Below, piece after piece: positions 13,802-22,511 of a stretch of 64,000 bases of DNA (position 1 is the first letter of the stretch; every line of letters begins with the position of its first letter). Source of the stretch: Parahoeflea olei (GTDB lineage: Bacteria; Pseudomonadota; Alphaproteobacteria; Rhizobiales; Rhizobiaceae); assembly GCF_001703635.1 (NCBI RefSeq), contig NZ_LQZT01000034.1:222753-286752 (forward strand), given 5' to 3'. The notes beneath the pieces were generated by a model. That model did no database searches and was not told the origin of the DNA. It worked only from the letters and a program-made list of their open reading frames with translations. The position numbers were made by a program, and so were the translations under genes.

Positions 13802-14959
13802 TCAGGCGGCGAGATCGTGGGCGAGGAACGGTGTGAGCCGTTCCCTGTCGATCTCGACACCCAGGCCCGGCTCGCGGGGAACTTCCAGCTTGCCGTTGCT
13901 GATCCGGCTTTCGGGCGGGTTCTTGAGCACCTGCACGTAGTTGTTTGCTTCGGGAAAGTAGGGATAGGTCTCGAGCGGCATCGGGCTCGCCGTCGCCATC
14001 CAGGCCTGCATCGACACCGCCGTGCACAGCGACGAGGCGCAATTGTGCGGGGAGACGCGCGCATTGTGCGCCTCCGCCATGGCCGCGATCTGCACCAGTT
14101 CGAAGATGCCGCCGCAATTGCCGACATCCGGCATGACGATGTCGACACCGCCGGTCTCGAGCAGGTTCTTGAAGCCGTTGCGGGTATAGATGCGCTCGCC
14201 GGCCGCGATCGGAATGTTCCAGCGCCCGCGCAGTTCGCGCAGTCCGCCGAGATTGAACGGGTCGAGCGGTTCTTCCACCCAGGACACGCCCGTCTCCTCG
14301 CAAACGGCCATGAACCGGATCAGCTGGTCGTTGTTGAGCCCGCCGCTCAGGTCGACGAGGATTTCCGCCTGGTCGCCCACGACCTCCTTCAAGGTGCGCA
14401 TGCGCCTGACCGCGACGTCGAAGGCTTCCGGCGACAGCGCGCGGCGGGTGACGTGCCGCAGGGTTCCGTTCGGCTGGCGCACCGCAAGCGGATAGGTCTT
14501 GAGCATCGTGTACCCCTCTTTCAGGGGACGCTCGGCAGCACGCGCCCATTCGAGCACGTCGTCGTGGCGGTAGTTCCAGCCATTGGCATAGACCGGAATG
14601 CTGTCATGGAAATTGCCGCCGAACAGCTCCCACACCGGCACGCCCAGCGACTTTGCCTTGATGTCCCAGAGCGCCTGGTCGATGGCGCTGAGCGCGGCGA
14701 AGACGATCGCGCCGCCGCCCTTGGTCCAGAACGAGTGGTCGTAGACCTCGTGATAGACATTGCGCGGAAAGGACGGGTCGGCGCCGATCACCTTGGGGGA
14801 GAGATCGGCGAGCATGCCGGCGACCGCCTGGGCGCCGATGCCATAGGCGACGGCGGCCTCGCCCCATCCGGTGATGCCCTCGTCGGTGACGAGCTCGACC
14901 AGCACCGGGTGCAACTCGCCCCGGGTGATGCGGTAGATTTTCATGTTCACGACACGCAT
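13802..14959 (-). CDS. Enolase-superfamily (mandelate racemase/muconate lactonizing type) dehydratase
   Basis: The 385-residue enzyme has the capping domain (MKIYRITRGELHPVLVELVTDEGITGWGEAAVAYG) and the barrel with the expected metal ligands: Asp in AEILVDLSGGL, Glu in VSWVEEPLDPFN and Glu in IAAGERIYTRNGF, plus the catalytic His in VSPHNCASSLCT and a Lys in YTMLKTYPL. The His-containing loop and GER motif suit the acid-sugar dehydratases (galactonate dehydratase-like); exact substrate cannot be assigned. It overlaps the TRAP permease end by 13 bp, so it belongs to that operon and probably acts on the transported acid. The start at 14959 has AAGGA 10 nt upstream. Confidence 0.88.
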   Translation of the reverse strand: MRVVNMKIYRITRGELHPVLVELVTDEGITGWGEAAVAYGIGAQAVAGMLADLSPKVIGADPSFPRNVYHEVYDHSFWTKGGGAIVFAALSAIDQALWDIKAKSLGVPVWELFGGNFHDSIPVYANGWNYRHDDVLEWARAAERPLKEGYTMLKTYPLAVRQPNGTLRHVTRRALSPEAFDVAVRRMRTLKEVVGDQAEILVDLSGGLNNDQLIRFMAVCEETGVSWVEEPLDPFNLGGLRELRGRWNIPIAAGERIYTRNGFKNLLETGGVDIVMPDVGNCGGIFELVQIAAMAEAHNARVSPHNCASSLCTAVSMQAWMATASPMPLETYPYFPEANNYVQVLKNPPESRISNGKLEVPREPGLGVEIDRERLTPFLAHDLAA

Positions 14960-17081
14960 GTCGACGCATTCCTTCTGTTTTTCTGGATCAGGAGATAACC
15001 GCCCATCGGCAGGATCAGCACGAGGCCGGCGATATCGGAGGCATTGCCCGGAACGGTCAGCAGCAGGCCCGCCAGGAAGACCGGAAGCGACTGCCACCAG
15101 CGCAACTCGACGAACAGGTAGCGAGACAGGGCCGCCGACATGACGATCACGCCAAGCGCGCAGGTGCCGCCGTCCTGAACCAGGCTGCGCCAAGTGAAGC
15201 CGTCGGTGACCAGCAAGAGCGAGGGCGCGTAGCAGAACACCATCGGCACCACGATCTTGCCGATGCCGAGCTTGAACGCCTCGATGCCGGTGCGGAACGG
15301 CGGCGACTGGGCGATCGCGGCCGCGGCGAAGGCGGTGGTGCAGACCGGCGGGGTGAGTTCCGCGATGATGCCGTAATAGAAGACGAACATGTGCGAGGCG
15401 ATCGGCGGGACGCCGAGCTGCGACAGCGTCGGCTGCGCCACGGTGGCAAGCAGGATGTAGAGCGCCGTCGTCGGCAAGCCCGCGCCCATCAGGATGCAGC
15501 AGATCGCGATCAGCACCAGCGACAGGAACAGCTGCATGTCGGCAATGGCGATCGGCAGCACCGCATGCAGCGATTCCGCCATCTGCGCGGCCCCTGTGGT
15601 GACCATGAAGCCGACCCGGAAGCCGACGCCGGTGGTGTTGATGACGCCGACGGTGATGCCCACGACCGCGGCGGCGACGCCGACCACGACCGAATATTTC
15701 GCACCGAGCGCCAGCGCGTCCGCCAGTTGCCCCAGGGATTGCGGCTCGTCGTTGCGCCACGCGGCGACGATGGCGGCTGCGACCAGGAAAAGCGCCAGCG
15801 GCAGGCTGAACGAGCCGTCGAGCCCCTTCGAGACGACGAAGGCGATGAAGCCCGCGTTGAGGAGGAGCGTCACGGGCCTGCGCCAGGAGGTGAAGCCGAA
15901 CAACGCGGCGACGCAGATGCCGACAAAGGCGGACATGTAGGGCGTGTAGCCGGAGAACAGGATGATCAGCAGCGCGGCCAGCGGAAAGACATGGCGCCAG
16001 CCCCGCCGCCACACGCCGAAGACGTCGGACAGCCGGCTCGTGGTGTCGGGCGCAAGCCCGAGGCGCAGCGCGGTGAAATGCACCTGCGCATAGACGCCGG
16101 TATAATGCATGAGCGCGGGGACGATCGCCGCGACCACGATCGTCGTACTTCCAGAAACTCGGCCATGATGAAGGCGGCAGCCCCCATCAGCGGCGGCGTG
16201 ATCTGCCCACCGGCGCTCGCGGCCGCCTCGACGGCCGCGGCGAAGATGCCCGGATATCCGAGACGCTTCATGTTGGGGATGGTGAGCGAGCCGGTCGAGA
16301 CGGTGTTGGCGATCGCCGAGCCCGAGATCGACCCGAACAGCGCGGACGAAATCACGCTCACCTTGGCCGGTCCGCCGATCTGCCGGCCCGCGAGCGCCTG
16401 GGCGGTATCGATGAAGAAGTCCCCGAGACCGGTGCGCTGGGCGATCACGCCGAAGATCACGAACTGGATGACGATGGTCGAGACCACCCAGACCGGCAGC
16501 CCGAATATGCCTTCGGACGGGAAATAGATGTTGTTGACGAACTGGCGCCAGTCGACGCCCGGATGCTTGAGAATGTCGACGGGAATGCTGGGGCCGAACA
16601 GCGCATATCCGATCGCGACGAAGGAGATGATCGGCAAGGCCCAGCCGAGCGCGCGGCGCGACATTTCGATGGTGATGGCGATCAGCACGGTGCCGAAGAA
16701 CAAGTCGAGGGCGTTCGGATTGCCCTGCCGCAGGGTCTGCGGCGCCACCGGGAAGGAGAAGCTGCCGAAGCCGATGCTGCCTCCCCGCCAGAAAAGCGGA
16801 AGATAGAGCAGCGAGGCAATTGCGAGCAGCATCAGGATCACGTCGAAGACCGGGATCCTGCTCGGCCCCGCCCCCGGCCGCGCGGGGCGGACGAGCGGGT
16901 AATAGGCAAAGGCGAAGATGGCGATCCCCGACAGGTGCAGGGCGATGTGGAGCCGCTGGACGGGAACGCCGAAGCCTGCGGTTGCCACATGATAGGCGGC
17001 AAAGAGCAGGGCCAGCGCCCACAGAACCTTGCGGATGCGCGGCGCAGGACGCCGGATTTCTGCGAAGTCTTCGGTTTCCAT
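14947..17081 (-). pseudogene. TRAP transporter permease, 4TM/12TM fusion, disrupted by a frameshift
   Basis: Inner-membrane TRAP permease of the TAXI class, with small (DctQ-like) and large (DctM-like) parts fused. One frame reads from METEDFAEIRRP at 17081 to MGAAAFIMAEFLEV near 16150; the second frame resumes with STTIVVAAIVPALMHYTG and continues to 14947. The break at about 16140-16155 is equivalent to losing 1 nt (or 4, 7 and so on). Left as it is, translation leaves frame and loses most of the DctM domain. The surrounding sequence is not a homopolymer, which makes a simple sequencing slip less likely, although an assembly error is not excluded. Both halves are otherwise well conserved, so the lesion is recent. 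A TTG at 17093 is an alternative start. Confidence 0.85.
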
Positions 17082-17169
17082 GATGTCGGCCAATCGGACA
17101 AGGGAGGGCGTGGGCCCGCGCCTTGCGGCGGTGCGCAGGCGTGGGCTTGGGGGCGATCAGGCGCGACGG

Positions 17170-18174
17170 TTACTTGGCGAGCAGTTCGTCATAGGCGCGC
17201 CTTGCGCCCGGATGCAGCGGCACGCCGAGGTTCTCGACCCCGTTCAGGGCGGTTTCGAGCCGCATGGTGGCGGCCTTCGGGTGGCCGGCGTCGAACAGCT
17301 TGCGGGAGTTTTCGTTCCACAGCGCCTTGGTGACGTTGTAGATCAGCTCCTCCGACGCATTGGCATTGACCGCCAGGATCGTGCTGACGCCGAAGGTCTC
17401 GACCGGCGTGTCCTGACCCTGGTAGGTGTTTGCCGGGATCGTGGTCCGGGCGTAGTACGGGAAGGCCTTTTCGATCCGCGCCAGCTCGTCGTCGGAGAAG
17501 TTGAGCAGCTTCATGCCCGATGTCGAGGCGAGCTGCACGATCGCGGCGGCGGGCGCACCGGCCAGGGCGAAATAGGCGTCGATCTGGCCGTCGGCCAGCC
17601 GTTCCGCTGCCTGGGCATTGTTCAGCTCCACCGGGGTGAAGTCGTCGCGGGTGATGCCGAACTCGCCGAGGATCTGCAAGGCCGAGACCTGCAGGCCCGA
17701 ACCGGCCTCGCCGATGCTCACACGCTTGCCCTTGAGGTCCGTGATGTCATCGATCTCGGAGTTCACCGGCAGCGCGATCTGCGCTTCCTCGGGAAACAGA
17801 TTGGCCACGACCCGCAGATCCTTTGCCGCCTGCCCCTCGAAATCACCCAGCCCGTTATACTGCTCGTAGAGCGTCGACGAGCCGGTCAGGCCGGCTTCCA
17901 GTCCGCCGTTCTGCACGGCCGAATTGTTGTGCACCGATGCGTTGGTCGACTGGGCGATGGCGACGAGCCCGGGCACGCCGCAGCTTCCGCCTTCCTCGCA
18001 GGGGCGCGAGCCGGGCGGGCTCGAGATGGCGTTGGCGATCAGCGCGCCGATCGGGAAATAGGTGCCTCCCGCGCCGCCGGTGCCGATGCGGAAGAAGGTC
18101 GTGTCCTGCGCCGTGACCGAGGTCGCCATGGTGAGCGCGGCCACGACGGCCGCAACGGCGGAAAAATGTTTCAT
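17170..18174 (-). CDS. TAXI-family TRAP transporter solute receptor
   Basis: Periplasmic binding protein that hands its ligand to the TRAP permease encoded next. The 334-residue product has a signal peptide (MKHFSAVAAVVAALTMATSVTAQD), then the TAXI signature FFRIGTGGAGGTYFPIGALIANAIS, followed by GLVAIAQSTNASVHNNSAV and DDITDLKGKRVSIGEAGSGL, typical of this fold. The start at 18174 has GGGGA upstream. The 88-bp gap to the permease and shared direction indicate one operon. Ligands of this class are mostly dicarboxylates, amino acids or sugar acids; the downstream dehydratase hints at a sugar acid, by inference only. Confidence 0.92.
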   Translation of the reverse strand: MKHFSAVAAVVAALTMATSVTAQDTTFFRIGTGGAGGTYFPIGALIANAISSPPGSRPCEEGGSCGVPGLVAIAQSTNASVHNNSAVQNGGLEAGLTGSSTLYEQYNGLGDFEGQAAKDLRVVANLFPEEAQIALPVNSEIDDITDLKGKRVSIGEAGSGLQVSALQILGEFGITRDDFTPVELNNAQAAERLADGQIDAYFALAGAPAAAIVQLASTSGMKLLNFSDDELARIEKAFPYYARTTIPANTYQGQDTPVETFGVSTILAVNANASEELIYNVTKALWNENSRKLFDAGHPKAATMRLETALNGVENLGVPLHPGARRAYDELLAK

Positions 18175-18250
18175 TGCAGTGTCCCCTTTTTGGTTGCTGG
18201 GCGGGCTGTGCGGTTCGCAAGCCTGTGACGGCAACCATTGAGGCCGGGCT

Positions 18251-18288
18251 GCATAAATGCAAACTGGAAATCTTAATGCCGGCATAAG
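18251..18288 (-). promoter_or_regulatory. Palindromes upstream of the TRAP operon, candidate LysR operator
   Basis: The 120-bp gap before the solute receptor holds two related inverted repeats: GCATAAATGC at 18251-18260 and ATGCCGGCAT (within CTTAATGCCGGCATAAG) at 18272-18288. Spacing and AT-flanked dyads fit LysR-type binding sites, and a LysR gene lies immediately upstream. Function is inferred. Confidence 0.4.
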
Positions 18289-18294
18289 CGCGGT

Positions 18295-19194
18295 TTATGC
18301 CTTGGCGTGCTCCCGCATGGCCTCGCGCAGGATCGCATGACAGCGGTCGATCAGCGCAGACCGCGGCCGGTAGCGTGGCCTGAGCAGGTGGTAGACCGAC
18401 ATCTGCGGCCCTGCCAGCCGCCGCCAGTCCGCCTGCAGGTTTCCGGCATTCAGCGCCGCAACCGTGGTGCAGGTGATATAGTCGACCAGCGCCACACTGC
18501 CCGAATGGATGGCGTAGCAGGCCATGGCATAGAAATTCTGGAATTCGAGCTGCGGGCGACCGAACAGATCGCTCAGCCGCCGGCCCGTTCCATGCTCGTA
18601 GTAGAGCGAGCAGATCCGCTGCCCGCGCAACTCGTCCGGCCCGACGCTGGCGCCCGGTGCCACCTCGATCAGCCCCTTCGGGAAGACGGCGAACATCGGC
18701 ACTTCGAAGCGCTCCGATTCGTAGAGCGGCGAGTCCGGCGGAATGGTGCCGAGCCCCTCGTCGGTTATGGCCACGTCATATTGCTGCGCTTCCATTGCCG
18801 ACAGGATCCGCGAGGAGGAGCCGTCCATGATCCGCACCGCCTGGCCGCCGGTCGCCAGCGGCGCGATGCGCGAGGGCACCAGATGCGTCGCCACATTGTT
18901 GGCGGCGATGATCGACATGCGCGGCATGAAATTCGGCGCCAGCTGGATCATGTTGCGCTCGATGTCGTGCAACTGCTCCATCACCGGGCGCAGCCGTTCG
19001 AACATCACCTGCGCCTCCACCCGCGGCTTGAGCCCCGAGGCGGTGCGGTCGAACAGGGCAAAGCCCAGATGCGCTTCGAGCGTCTTGATGGTGGTGCTGA
19101 CCGCCGGCTGCGTCCGGCCGATCTTGCGGGCGGCCTCGGTCATGCTGCCGGTGAGCATCACCTGGTAAAAGGCTTCGAACTGATGGTTCTTCAT
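18295..19194 (-). CDS. LysR-family transcriptional regulator
   Basis: The 299-residue regulator has a helix-turn-helix in MKNHQFEAFYQVMLTGSMTEAARKIGRTQPAVSTTIKTLEAHLGFALFDR and a LysR substrate-binding domain from about residue 90. The start at 19194 has AGGACC just upstream. It is on the same strand as, and directly upstream of, the TRAP solute receptor, so it probably controls uptake and breakdown of the transported acid, and may be cotranscribed with it. Effector is unknown. Confidence 0.93.
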   Translation of the reverse strand: MKNHQFEAFYQVMLTGSMTEAARKIGRTQPAVSTTIKTLEAHLGFALFDRTASGLKPRVEAQVMFERLRPVMEQLHDIERNMIQLAPNFMPRMSIIAANNVATHLVPSRIAPLATGGQAVRIMDGSSSRILSAMEAQQYDVAITDEGLGTIPPDSPLYESERFEVPMFAVFPKGLIEVAPGASVGPDELRGQRICSLYYEHGTGRRLSDLFGRPQLEFQNFYAMACYAIHSGSVALVDYITCTTVAALNAGNLQADWRRLAGPQMSVYHLLRPRYRPRSALIDRCHAILREAMREHAKA

Positions 19195-19413
19195 GGTCCT
19201 GTAACGCGCCCTCCTGGGTCGGCCGGCTTCCGGCTTCGACCGCCTATCCTGTCGCGATCGGCAAGATCCCACAAGCAGGCGCGGCCCGGGCTGCGGCTTT
19301 GCGGCCAAGCCGGCAAGGAGCGCAGCCAGCCGCCGGCGCGCATGCAGGCAGTCTCCGCGAAGGGCTCACGGAAACGCAAATGAAGCGGTGGGAGGCAGAA
19401 GTTTCGAAATCAC

Positions 19414-19487
19414 TGGAGCGGGTAGCGGGAATCGAACCCGCGTATTCAGCTTGGAAGGCTGCTGCTCTACCATTGAGCTATACCCGC
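19414..19487 (-). tRNA. tRNA-Gly (anticodon TCC)
   Basis: A 74-nt cloverleaf on the minus strand: acceptor GCGGGTA / TACCCGC, D arm GCTCAATGGTAGAGC, anticodon loop CTTCCAA (TCC), T arm GGTTCGATTCC, encoded CCA end. Confidence 0.97.
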
Positions 19488-19506
19488 ATTCACGACCCGC
19501 CGGCGG

Positions 19507-19591
19507 TGGTGGAGGGAGTTGGATTTGAACCAACGTAGGCGAAGCCAACGGATTTACAGTCCGTCCCCTTTAACCACTCGGGCATCCCTCC
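19507..19591 (-). tRNA. tRNA-Tyr (anticodon GTA)
   Basis: An 85-nt class II tRNA with long variable arm on the minus strand: acceptor GGAGGGA / TCCCTCC, anticodon loop CTGTAAA (GTA), T arm GGTTCAAATCC, encoded CCA. It is 19 bp upstream of tRNA-Gly and probably cotranscribed. Confidence 0.97.
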
Positions 19592-19911
19592 GGTCCAGCC
19601 GCCAGGGTCATGCATCCAAGATGGATAACCCGATCATTCGGGCTTCGCGGGTGAGGCGTGCGGTGGCACACCTCGTTCCGCGGTCGGGGTTATGACGGCG
19701 CGCGCGGCGCCTGTCAACAAGCTTCATCACAAAAACAACAGCATCTCGGTCAGGCATACGCACAGACCGTCGCGGGGCGCATGCCGCGGCTGAACCGGGC
19801 CGCGCGCGCTGGCTCCCTTGCCCGCCAGCACGCGGGCTCTCCGCGCCACTGCCGGCCCTCGGCGCGCGCGCCCCGAGTTGCGTGTCGCCGCAATCGGCGT
19901 ATAAGCGCGCC
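19592..19911. other. Gene-free spacer between tRNA-Tyr and rlmB
   Basis: No gene supported. The first half is mixed in composition and the second half very GC-rich. It must carry divergent promoters for the tRNAs (minus) and rlmB (plus), but none was distinct enough to call. Confidence 0.5.
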
Positions 19912-20814
19912 ATGAGCAAAGATGACGACGCCGGCGCACCCGGCTCCAGCCGTGATACCCATTACGCCAAGCTGCGCCGCGCCCACCGCGACGCCAAGCG
20001 CGAACGCGAGGGCCTGCCGCCCGCGCAGCCGCGTTCCAAGCGCGACCTGCCGGCGCGCAAGGGCGCGCTTTATGCCGACCGCACGCCGCCCGAGACCGTC
20101 TATCTCTACGGGCTGCACACCGTGCGCGCCGCACTCGACAATCCCGCCCGGCGGATTCTGTCGATGAAGGCCACGCGCAATGCGCTGATGCGGCTCGAGA
20201 TTGCCGAGGATGCCCATCTGCCCTTCCCGCTCGAACTGGTGACGCCGCAGGAGATCGACCGGCTGCTCGGCGACGACGCCGTGCACCAGGGCGTGCTGGT
20301 CGAAGCCGCCCCGCTCAGGCCGCGCGCGCTCAACGATCTGGGCGATGCCGTGCTCGTGGTGGTGCTCGACCAGGTGACCGATCCGCACAATGCCGGTGCG
20401 ATCATGCGGTCGGCGGTGGCCTTCGGCGCGGGCGCGCTGGTGACCACCCAGCGCCACAGCCCGCAGGAATCGGGCGTGCTCGCCAAGGCCGCCTCCGGCG
20501 CGCTCGAACTGATCGACCATATCGAGGTGCGCAATCTCGCCGCCGCGCTCGAAGAGATCAAGGCGCAAGGCTTCGTGACGGTCGGGCTTGATTCGGAGGG
20601 GCCAGTGGCGATCGAGGACGGGCTTTCGGGCCGGCGAATCGCCCTCGTGCTCGGCGCCGAGGGCAAGGGCCTGCGCCAGAAGACGCGGGAGACCGTGGAT
20701 GTGCTCGCGCGGCTCGACATGCCCGGCGCGATCAAGTCGCTCAACGTCTCCAACGCCACCGCGATCGCGCTCTACGCCGTGCGCCAGCATCTGGCGAAAC
20801 AGCCCGGAAGCTGA
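19912..20814 (+). CDS. rlmB: 23S rRNA (guanosine-2'-O)-methyltransferase RlmB, TrmH/SpoU family
   Basis: SPOUT-class methyltransferase predicted to modify G2251 in the P loop of 23S rRNA. The 300-residue protein has a basic N-terminal extension of about 60 residues, a substrate-binding domain (YLYGLHTVRAALDNPARRI), and the knotted catalytic domain with motif 1 VLDQVTDPHNAGAIMRSAVAFGA, motif 2 IALVLGAEGKGLRQKTRE and motif 3 IKSLNVSNATAIALYAV. The start has little Shine-Dalgarno support; a GTG at 19882 is an alternative. TrmH relatives can act on tRNA instead, but the N-terminal domain favours RlmB. Confidence 0.93.
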   Translation: MSKDDDAGAPGSSRDTHYAKLRRAHRDAKREREGLPPAQPRSKRDLPARKGALYADRTPPETVYLYGLHTVRAALDNPARRILSMKATRNALMRLEIAEDAHLPFPLELVTPQEIDRLLGDDAVHQGVLVEAAPLRPRALNDLGDAVLVVVLDQVTDPHNAGAIMRSAVAFGAGALVTTQRHSPQESGVLAKAASGALELIDHIEVRNLAAALEEIKAQGFVTVGLDSEGPVAIEDGLSGRRIALVLGAEGKGLRQKTRETVDVLARLDMPGAIKSLNVSNATAIALYAVRQHLAKQPGS

Positions 20815-20836
20815 TCGCCTGCCGGCCGCTTCGGGG

Positions 20837-20875
20837 CGCCGCACAGCGGTGCGGCGACCGTTTCAAACGGTTTTT
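20837..20875 (+). terminator. Hairpins and T tract after rlmB
   Basis: CGCCGCAC-AGCG-GTGCGGCG (8-bp stem, 20837-20856) is followed by a short ACCGT/ACGGT stem and TTTTT. Reasonable rho-independent terminator for rlmB, just before the tRNA-Thr gene. Confidence 0.55.
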
Positions 20876-20915
20876 GCTTTACAGAAACGATGAATATGCT
20901 ATCGCCATCCGCGCT

Positions 20916-20991
<76 letters not shown>

Positions 20992-21074
20992 TTTTTCCAT
21001 TTTCTCCAGTGCCTTGGCGCCGCTTCCTGATGCATTGAGTGGGCAATATCGGCTGACCGGCCGAATGCTGGCCG

Positions 21075-22511
21075 TCAGTTGAGGTCGTAATGCGGGATGA
21101 TGTCGAGTAGCGACAGGCGGTCGAGCGTTTCGAGCGTGGCGCCATTCAGGCTCAGGCCTTCGGCCTTCTGGAAGGCTTCCAGCGCCGCATGCGAGCCCTT
21201 GCCGAAAGCGCCGTCGATCGGGCCGTCGTAGTAGCCCGCGCGCTTGAGCGCCGATTGCAGCGCCTTGTATTGATCGGCTTCGAACAGCACCGTGAAATCC
21301 TGGTTGCGCAGGCCGACCTTGGCGAGCCGGTAGCCCATCTGCGCCGCGTGCTTGAGCAACCGCACGCCTTCCGCAAAATCCTGGCCCGTGCCCTGGCCGT
21401 TGATATGCATCACGCCAAGCGTCGAATAGGCCGGCACATAGCCGAGTTCCGAGGATTTGCGGTAATACTCCACCGCCTTGCCGTAGTCGGCGGCGGCATC
21501 GTAGGCGCGGCCGAGATTGTGCAGGTAGCGCGGATGGTTCGGTTCATTGGCCAGCGCCTCCTCGCAGGCGGGAATCGCCCGCGACGGGCGGATCGCGTCG
21601 AACTCGACGCCGGGGATGCCCACCTGGTTGTAGGGCGCGATCGCGAAATAATCGCAGTCCGAGGGCTGCGGCCGCGAGAAATAGACCTCGTCGGTGAGCC
21701 GCACCAGATATTCGGGTTGCTGCTGGCCGCCGGTCTCGCGCACCACATTGGCCGCGGCGGCGCGGAACATCTGCCCGACCTCGACACCGGGCTTGGCAAG
21801 CTCGGTCGCGAGCGCCGCCGTGTAGGGGCTGTTGGCGCCCTCCCCGTCGGTCGCCGTCGTGCCGGGTGCCGCGGCAAAGGCGATGATGCTGCCATAGGTG
21901 TTGAAGCCCTCGCCCTCGTCGGCCGGCTTTTCGGGCGGCCCGCCGCTCTTGATGACGGCGAGGCCGCGCTTGACCGCGCCTGCGTCGGGCGTGCCGGCCA
22001 GAGCCTCGGCGAGTTCGGCCTCGAAGGGATTGTCGCGGCAGGCGTCGAGCACCACGATCTTGGTCTTGGCGCGGGCATCCATTTCGTTGACGATGGCGCT
22101 CAGGTCGATGAAGTTTTCGTTGACCGTTGCAAGCGTGCCGAACTCCGCATCGACCGGGATCAGGTAATTGACATTGCCGATCTGGATCGCGTGCCCCGCA
22201 TAATAGAACAGCGCGATGTCGCTGCCGGCGAGCCGATCGAGAAAGCGCTGGCGCGCGTCCATGAACTCCGCCCGCGTCGGATCCTGCACATGGATGACCT
22301 CGAAGCGCAGGCCTTCAAGCGCCTCGGCGATCACGCGCGCGTCGTTGGCGGGGTTTTCGAGCGCGGTGACTTCACGATAGGCCGCGGCGCCGACCACCAG
22401 CGCCACGCGCTTGCCCGGGTCCTGGAACACGCCGGTGTCGGCCCGGGCCGGCGCGGCGAGTGCAACCACCAGAGCCAGCAGGACAAACGGCAGCGGCAGA
22501 AGACGGCTCAT
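21075..22511 (-). CDS. Exported caspase-like (C14) protease with Sel1/TPR and peptidoglycan-binding-like regions
   Basis: The 478-residue protein has a signal peptide (cut near PARA-DTG), then a caspase-fold domain at about 34-260 with the catalytic dyad visible: His107 in FYYAGHAIQ and Cys158 in VVLDACRDNPF. Residues about 330-410 form TPR/Sel1-like helices (YLHNLGRAYDAAADYGKAVEYY, YSTLGVMHINGQGTGQ), and about 415-465 resemble a peptidoglycan-binding type 1 domain (LQSALKRAGYYDGPIDGAFGKGSHAALEAFQKAEGL). The export signal puts it in the periplasm or outside. Its ATG overlaps the stop of the upstream gene, so the two are coupled. Substrates are unknown; related bacterial orthocaspases are linked to stress or cell death, which is not shown here. 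Confidence 0.88.
   Translation of the reverse strand: MSRLLPLPFVLLALVVALAAPARADTGVFQDPGKRVALVVGAAAYREVTALENPANDARVIAEALEGLRFEVIHVQDPTRAEFMDARQRFLDRLAGSDIALFYYAGHAIQIGNVNYLIPVDAEFGTLATVNENFIDLSAIVNEMDARAKTKIVVLDACRDNPFEAELAEALAGTPDAGAVKRGLAVIKSGGPPEKPADEGEGFNTYGSIIAFAAAPGTTATDGEGANSPYTAALATELAKPGVEVGQMFRAAAANVVRETGGQQQPEYLVRLTDEVYFSRPQPSDCDYFAIAPYNQVGIPGVEFDAIRPSRAIPACEEALANEPNHPRYLHNLGRAYDAAADYGKAVEYYRKSSELGYVPAYSTLGVMHINGQGTGQDFAEGVRLLKHAAQMGYRLAKVGLRNQDFTVLFEADQYKALQSALKRAGYYDGPIDGAFGKGSHAALEAFQKAEGLSLNGATLETLDRLSLLDIIPHYDLN

Noticed and set aside
16563..17333. Plus-strand frame opposite the TRAP permease
   Set aside because: Shadow of the permease; Asp/Arg/Gly-rich and without motif or ribosome-binding site.
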